Positions 61,154 through 64,000 of a stretch of 64,000 nt of DNA are shown one piece after another. Source of the stretch: an uncultured Eubacteriales bacterium (lineage in GTDB: Bacteria > Bacillota > Clostridia > Christensenellales > CAG-138); the NCBI GenBank assembly GCA_900544965.1, contig UQXE01000005.1:1-64000 (forward strand), in the 5' to 3' direction. Each line of letters starts with the position of its first letter. The first letter of the stretch is position 1. Both the position numbers and the translations under genes were made by a program. The notes under the pieces are model-generated. The model searched no databases. It had not been told where the DNA came from and saw only the letters and a program-made list of their open reading frames with translations.

Positions 61154-62518
61154 TTACACCAATCCGCCGCCTTTGTCGAACCGAACCTTTACCATTAAGG
61201 CGGTATTCTCATCTACCCTAACGTCCTGTGAAACACAGAATCCCGGTATGAACAACACCCTGTTTCCCACGCAGATCAAGGGTACATTTCTCTCCTGCCG
61301 AGGAACCTTTTTATCTATAAAATAATCCTTCAGCTTTTTACTTCCTGGAGCCCCAATGGGATAAAACCTATCCCCCCTCCTTCTTGTACGTATGCACGGA
61401 CTGCCTTTAAGCTTATCAACATCCATGCACGCCGTATATTTATCGTAGCTTATAGCTTTATTACCGCTGTGCATTGTGGCCGAAAACCTGCCAAGGGGGG
61501 TGTCTGTCGTTCCGTCCATGTTAAGCTCAATCTCAAATTCTATATACTCCGTACGCGCTCCTATGATAAGCGTGTCGTAACTCATATAAGCCCGCACCTT
61601 TGGCAGATCCGCTCCTGCTCCCGTTCTTCCATATAGAAGCGCCTCAACAGCGTCGACATGCGCCCTCTCTATATCCTGATCAGCGCCTGAGCGCGCCAGC
61701 GCAATACGTATCGCGCGGCTGAGAACAGGCTTTGGCAGCAATCTGAGCCGTTTTGCCGAATATCCAGTCCCGCTCACGCATTCGTTCAGCGCCTCACAGG
61801 CCAAGGACTCAAGATAGGCCTCATCGCTTTGAATCAGTTCAGACATTCTGAATATGGCCTGAATCACTTCAGAATTGACGTGCTTTTCAATATACGGGAT
61901 CACTTCCAGCCTTATTCTGTTTCTGGTGGCTTCAGGAACAAGGTTGGTTTCATCCGTTCTATAAGGAATCCCCTCCTCATTAAGGTATTCCTCGATCTCC
62001 TTGCGCCTGCAGGCAAGCATCGGGCGGATTATCCTGTCCCTCTTAAAGCGCATACCTGTCAGGCCCTTCAATCCGCTTCCCCTAAAAAGATGCATAAGCA
62101 CGCTCTCCGCCTGATCGTCCATATGATGGGCCACGGCGACGTAGTCGGCGCTAAAACGCGCGCGCGCCGTTTCCAAAAAGCCATACCTAAGCTCGCGGGC
62201 AGCCTGCTCCAACGTTTGGCCATGCCCGGCGGCATGTGCCGGCACGTCTCCGCGCTCTACAATGAGCGGCACGTTCAAACAGGCGCAAAGCTCGGCTACA
62301 AAGCGCGAATCCCCGTCGGCGCTCTCCCCCCTTATGCCATGATTATAATGCGCCGCATATACGGACAGTCCAAACTTTATTGACAGATCCTGAATTACCT
62401 TTAGCAGCGAAACCGAATCAGCCCCGCCGCTTACGCCCACGACTATGCCGTCCCCCGGCTTCACGCCGATCTGATCAATCAGCGCGCGTTCAACCTTGTC
62501 CATAATACGTTTTTTCAT
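61154..62518 (-). CDS. tilS: tRNA(Ile)-lysidine synthetase
   Basis: 454 residues. N-type ATP pyrophosphatase with PP-loop VSGGADSVSLL, followed by the TilS central part (HYNHGIRGESADGDSRF, AAHHMDDQAESVLMHLFRG split as AHHMDDQAES) and a C-terminal TilS domain (RRRGDRFYPIG, KKLKDYFIDKKVPRQERN). It makes lysidine at the CAT anticodon of tRNA-Ile so that ATA codons are read, relevant here as ATA is frequent. Start ATG 62518 coincides with the predicted transcription start; no Shine-Dalgarno. Confidence 0.93.
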   Translation of the reverse strand: MKKRIMDKVERALIDQIGVKPGDGIVVGVSGGADSVSLLKVIQDLSIKFGLSVYAAHYNHGIRGESADGDSRFVAELCACLNVPLIVERGDVPAHAAGHGQTLEQAARELRYGFLETARARFSADYVAVAHHMDDQAESVLMHLFRGSGLKGLTGMRFKRDRIIRPMLACRRKEIEEYLNEEGIPYRTDETNLVPEATRNRIRLEVIPYIEKHVNSEVIQAIFRMSELIQSDEAYLESLACEALNECVSGTGYSAKRLRLLPKPVLSRAIRIALARSGADQDIERAHVDAVEALLYGRTGAGADLPKVRAYMSYDTLIIGARTEYIEFEIELNMDGTTDTPLGRFSATMHSGNKAISYDKYTACMDVDKLKGSPCIRTRRRGDRFYPIGAPGSKKLKDYFIDKKVPRQERNVPLICVGNRVLFIPGFCVSQDVRVDENTALMVKVRFDKGGGLV

Positions 62519-62525
62519 ATCTATC

Positions 62526-62554
62526 AGTATATAATTCTTTAAGGCTACTTTCAA
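62526..62554 (-). promoter_or_regulatory. tilS promoter, probably giving a leaderless mRNA
   Basis: Minus strand TTGAAA (62554-62549), 17-bp spacer, TATACT (62531-62526). The start codon A is 8 nt after the -10, the usual place of +1. Confidence 0.65.
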
Positions 62555-62609
62555 GCGACGTACCAATAATGATAATGCCTATTTGCCCTAATCCGCGTTT
62601 TCAATGGAT

Positions 62610-62638
62610 TTGACAACTAAATCCGCAAAGCATATAAT
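62610..62638 (+). promoter_or_regulatory. Sigma-A promoter of ychF
   Basis: TTGACA (62610-62615), 17-bp spacer, TATAAT (62633-62638). An inverted repeat GGATTT/AAATCC (62606-62624) covers the -35 and may be an operator. A leader of about 115 nt follows. Confidence 0.8.
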
Positions 62639-62760
62639 CAAGTAAACGCTGGATATATGCGTGCCATTTGATAAGTAAAAAGCATTTGCATGAAACGTAG
62701 TTTTCAGGCGATTGACGGCTGAAATCCAGGTTTTTAATAATAACTATTGGAGACCACCAT

Positions 62761-63849
62761 ATGAAGCTTGGCGTAGTAGGCTTGCCAAACGTAGGCAAGA
62801 GCACGCTGTTTAACGCGCTGACGCAGGCCGGCGCGCATTCTGCGAATTATCCGTTTTGTACAATAGATCCCAACGTGGGCGTCGTACCCGTTCCGGACGA
62901 GCGGCTCAACGTCCTTGCAAAGATGCACAATCCAGAAAAGATAACGCCTACGTCCATAGAGTTCGTGGATATAGCCGGTTTGGTTAGAGGCGCGTACAAG
63001 GGAGAAGGACTGGGCAACAAATTCTTATCCCACATCAGGGAGGTAGACGCGATAGTCCATGTTGTACGCTGCTTTGAGGACGATAATATTATCCATGTGG
63101 ACGGCTCTGTGGATCCACTAAGGGACATGGAGACCATAAATCTCGAGCTTGTTTTCTCCGATATGGATACCCTGGACCGCCGTATAGACAGGGCGATGAA
63201 GAACTCAAAGGCGGGCGAAAAAAGATATTTAGCGGAAGCCGATCTTTTTAAGCGAATTAAGGATCACCTTGAGGGCGGGTTGCCGGCGCGCAGCATGCAG
63301 ATGTCCCCTGAGGAGGAGGAAATGGCATACAGCCTGTTTTTACTCACTTCAAAGCCTGTGATCTATGTGGCCAATATAGATGAGACAGGCATCGGGGCAA
63401 ACAACGATTTTATAAACGCTGTGTATAAGGCGGCTGAAAGGGAAGGTGCTGAGGCCCTTACGATATGCGCGCGCGTTGAGGAGGAGATAGCCGAGCTTGC
63501 GCCCCAAGAAAAAGCGCAGTTTATTGAGGAGCTTGGAATAGGCGCGAGCGGCTTGGATAGGCTGGTACGGGCGTGTTACAGGCTGCTTGGGCTCATCAGC
63601 TATCTTACCGCTGGACCAAAAGAGGTGCGCGCATGGACCATAAAGCGCGGGACAAAGGCGCCGCAGGCCGCTGGAAAAATACACACGGATTTTGAACGCG
63701 GCTTTATACGCGCGGAAGTTGTCAATTACGATACGCTGATGCAGTGCGGTTCAATGCAGGCATGTAAGGAAAAGGGTATGATCCGCTCCGAAGGCAAGGA
63801 GTATGTTGTGCAGGATGGAGATATAGTACTGTTTAGGTTTAACGTATAA
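62761..63849 (+). CDS. ychF: Redox-regulated ATPase YchF
   Basis: 362 residues. Obg-like P-loop GLPNVGKSTLFNAL, VDIAGLVRGAYKGEGLGN, and NIDE in place of the GTP-specific NKxD, which explains the ATP preference of this subfamily. Coiled-coil insertion in the middle and a C-terminal TGS domain (VRAWTIKRGTKAPQAAGKIH, DFERGFIRAEVVNYD). Binds ribosomes. GGAGA site before ATG 62761. Confidence 0.95.
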   Translation: MKLGVVGLPNVGKSTLFNALTQAGAHSANYPFCTIDPNVGVVPVPDERLNVLAKMHNPEKITPTSIEFVDIAGLVRGAYKGEGLGNKFLSHIREVDAIVHVVRCFEDDNIIHVDGSVDPLRDMETINLELVFSDMDTLDRRIDRAMKNSKAGEKRYLAEADLFKRIKDHLEGGLPARSMQMSPEEEEMAYSLFLLTSKPVIYVANIDETGIGANNDFINAVYKAAEREGAEALTICARVEEEIAELAPQEKAQFIEELGIGASGLDRLVRACYRLLGLISYLTAGPKEVRAWTIKRGTKAPQAAGKIHTDFERGFIRAEVVNYDTLMQCGSMQACKEKGMIRSEGKEYVVQDGDIVLFRFNV

Positions 63850-63886
63850 TAAATGTATTAGTAGGCGTAAAAGGAGGTAATTGAAA

Positions 63887-64000
63887 ATGCATCACACATA
63901 TGTACCGAAGGGAGTTTGCTCCACAAAGATTGATTTCGATATTGAGGACGGCGTTATTCATAATGTTGTGTATCAAAACGGGTGCAACGGCAATCTCAAG
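63887..64000 (+). CDS. TSCPD-domain protein (TIGR03905-like), partial at window end
   Basis: 38 codons are visible, starting 37 nt after ychF with an AAGGAGG site. MHHTYVPKGVCSTKIDFDI-like start, then VIHNVVYQNGCNGNLK, fits the start of the short TSCPD-domain proteins (about 80 residues; Cys-containing, related to the C-terminal domain of class II ribonucleotide reductase). Continues beyond the window. Confidence 0.7.
   Translation, partial: MHHTYVPKGVCSTKIDFDIEDGVIHNVVYQNGCNGNLK

Noticed and set aside
1..64000. CRISPR array or phage/anti-phage defence island
   Set aside because: No regularly spaced direct repeats, cas genes, restriction-modification genes or phage structural genes were seen; the only weak hint is the four-helix protein at 54416-54982.

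Overview
The window looks like chromosomal DNA from an endospore-forming (or recently spore-forming) Gram-positive anaerobe of the class Clostridia. The reasons are gene content and order: the conserved Firmicutes block yqfC-yqfD-phoH-yqfF-ybeY-cdd-era-yqzL-recO, spoVT, pyruvate phosphate dikinase, purine-rich ribosome binding sites with several TTG/GTG starts, lipoproteins with classical lipoboxes and a sortase. Base composition is moderate, and ATA is a common isoleucine codon in the housekeeping genes. I cannot place it below class level from sequence alone.

Layout. 1-6 kb: a GlmU-type acetyltransferase half, an alpha/beta hydrolase, a membrane-anchored MurF-like ligase, D-Ala-D-Ala ligase and NADP isocitrate dehydrogenase, closed by a strong terminator. 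6-9 kb: an ECF sigma factor, a zinc-type anti-sigma factor and three membrane proteins. 9-18 kb: the sporulation/ribosome/repair block with dgt on the opposite strand. A 44-residue YqzL-like gene, too short for most ORF callers, lies inverted between era and recO. 18.5-27 kb: a complete kdp potassium-uptake system (small membrane protein, kdpF, A, B, C, then kdpD and E). It has arrays of TTTATAC-like boxes and codon usage unlike its neighbours. 27.5-34.7 kb: ppdK, a C39-type lipoprotein with a long structured leader, a DUF1015 protein and an unrecognised protein. 35-44.6 kb is an accessory zone. It holds two acetyltransferases, the wreck of a TetR/ABC-exporter locus, a DUF1002 secreted protein, tRNA-Trp, a probable SOS-regulated DNA-repair pair (radical SAM + DUF4130), a small P-loop kinase, a GNAT and two small secreted Cys-rich proteins. 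45-54 kb: spoVT, an RNA m5C methyltransferase, pyrimidine nucleoside phosphorylase, polA, coaE and a peptide-binding lipoprotein. 54-64 kb: a membrane protein, a tryptophanase-like PLP enzyme, a sortase, YlmH, a lipoprotein, the minus-strand set tilS-hpt-galE-methyltransferase, ychF and a partial TSCPD-domain gene.

The most striking feature outside the genes is a dispersed repeat of about 200 bp built from five consecutive hairpins, the last a terminator-like A-tract/GC-stem/T-tract. Four good copies (about 15.8, 31.9, 45.6 and 47.8 kb) and one fragment (0.14 kb) are present, and stem bases change in pairs between copies. A separate 260-bp element with 19-bp terminal inverted repeats lies at 46.0 kb.

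Functionally the window joins cell-wall precursor synthesis, spore development, RNA/ribosome maturation, nucleotide salvage (cdd, dgt, pdp, hpt) and ion homeostasis. Regulatory reading gives candidate sigma-A, sigma-E and sigma-G promoters, a perfect Spo0A box, a LexA-like box inside a promoter, two TetR operators and two genes (sortase, tilS) that appear to be transcribed without a leader.
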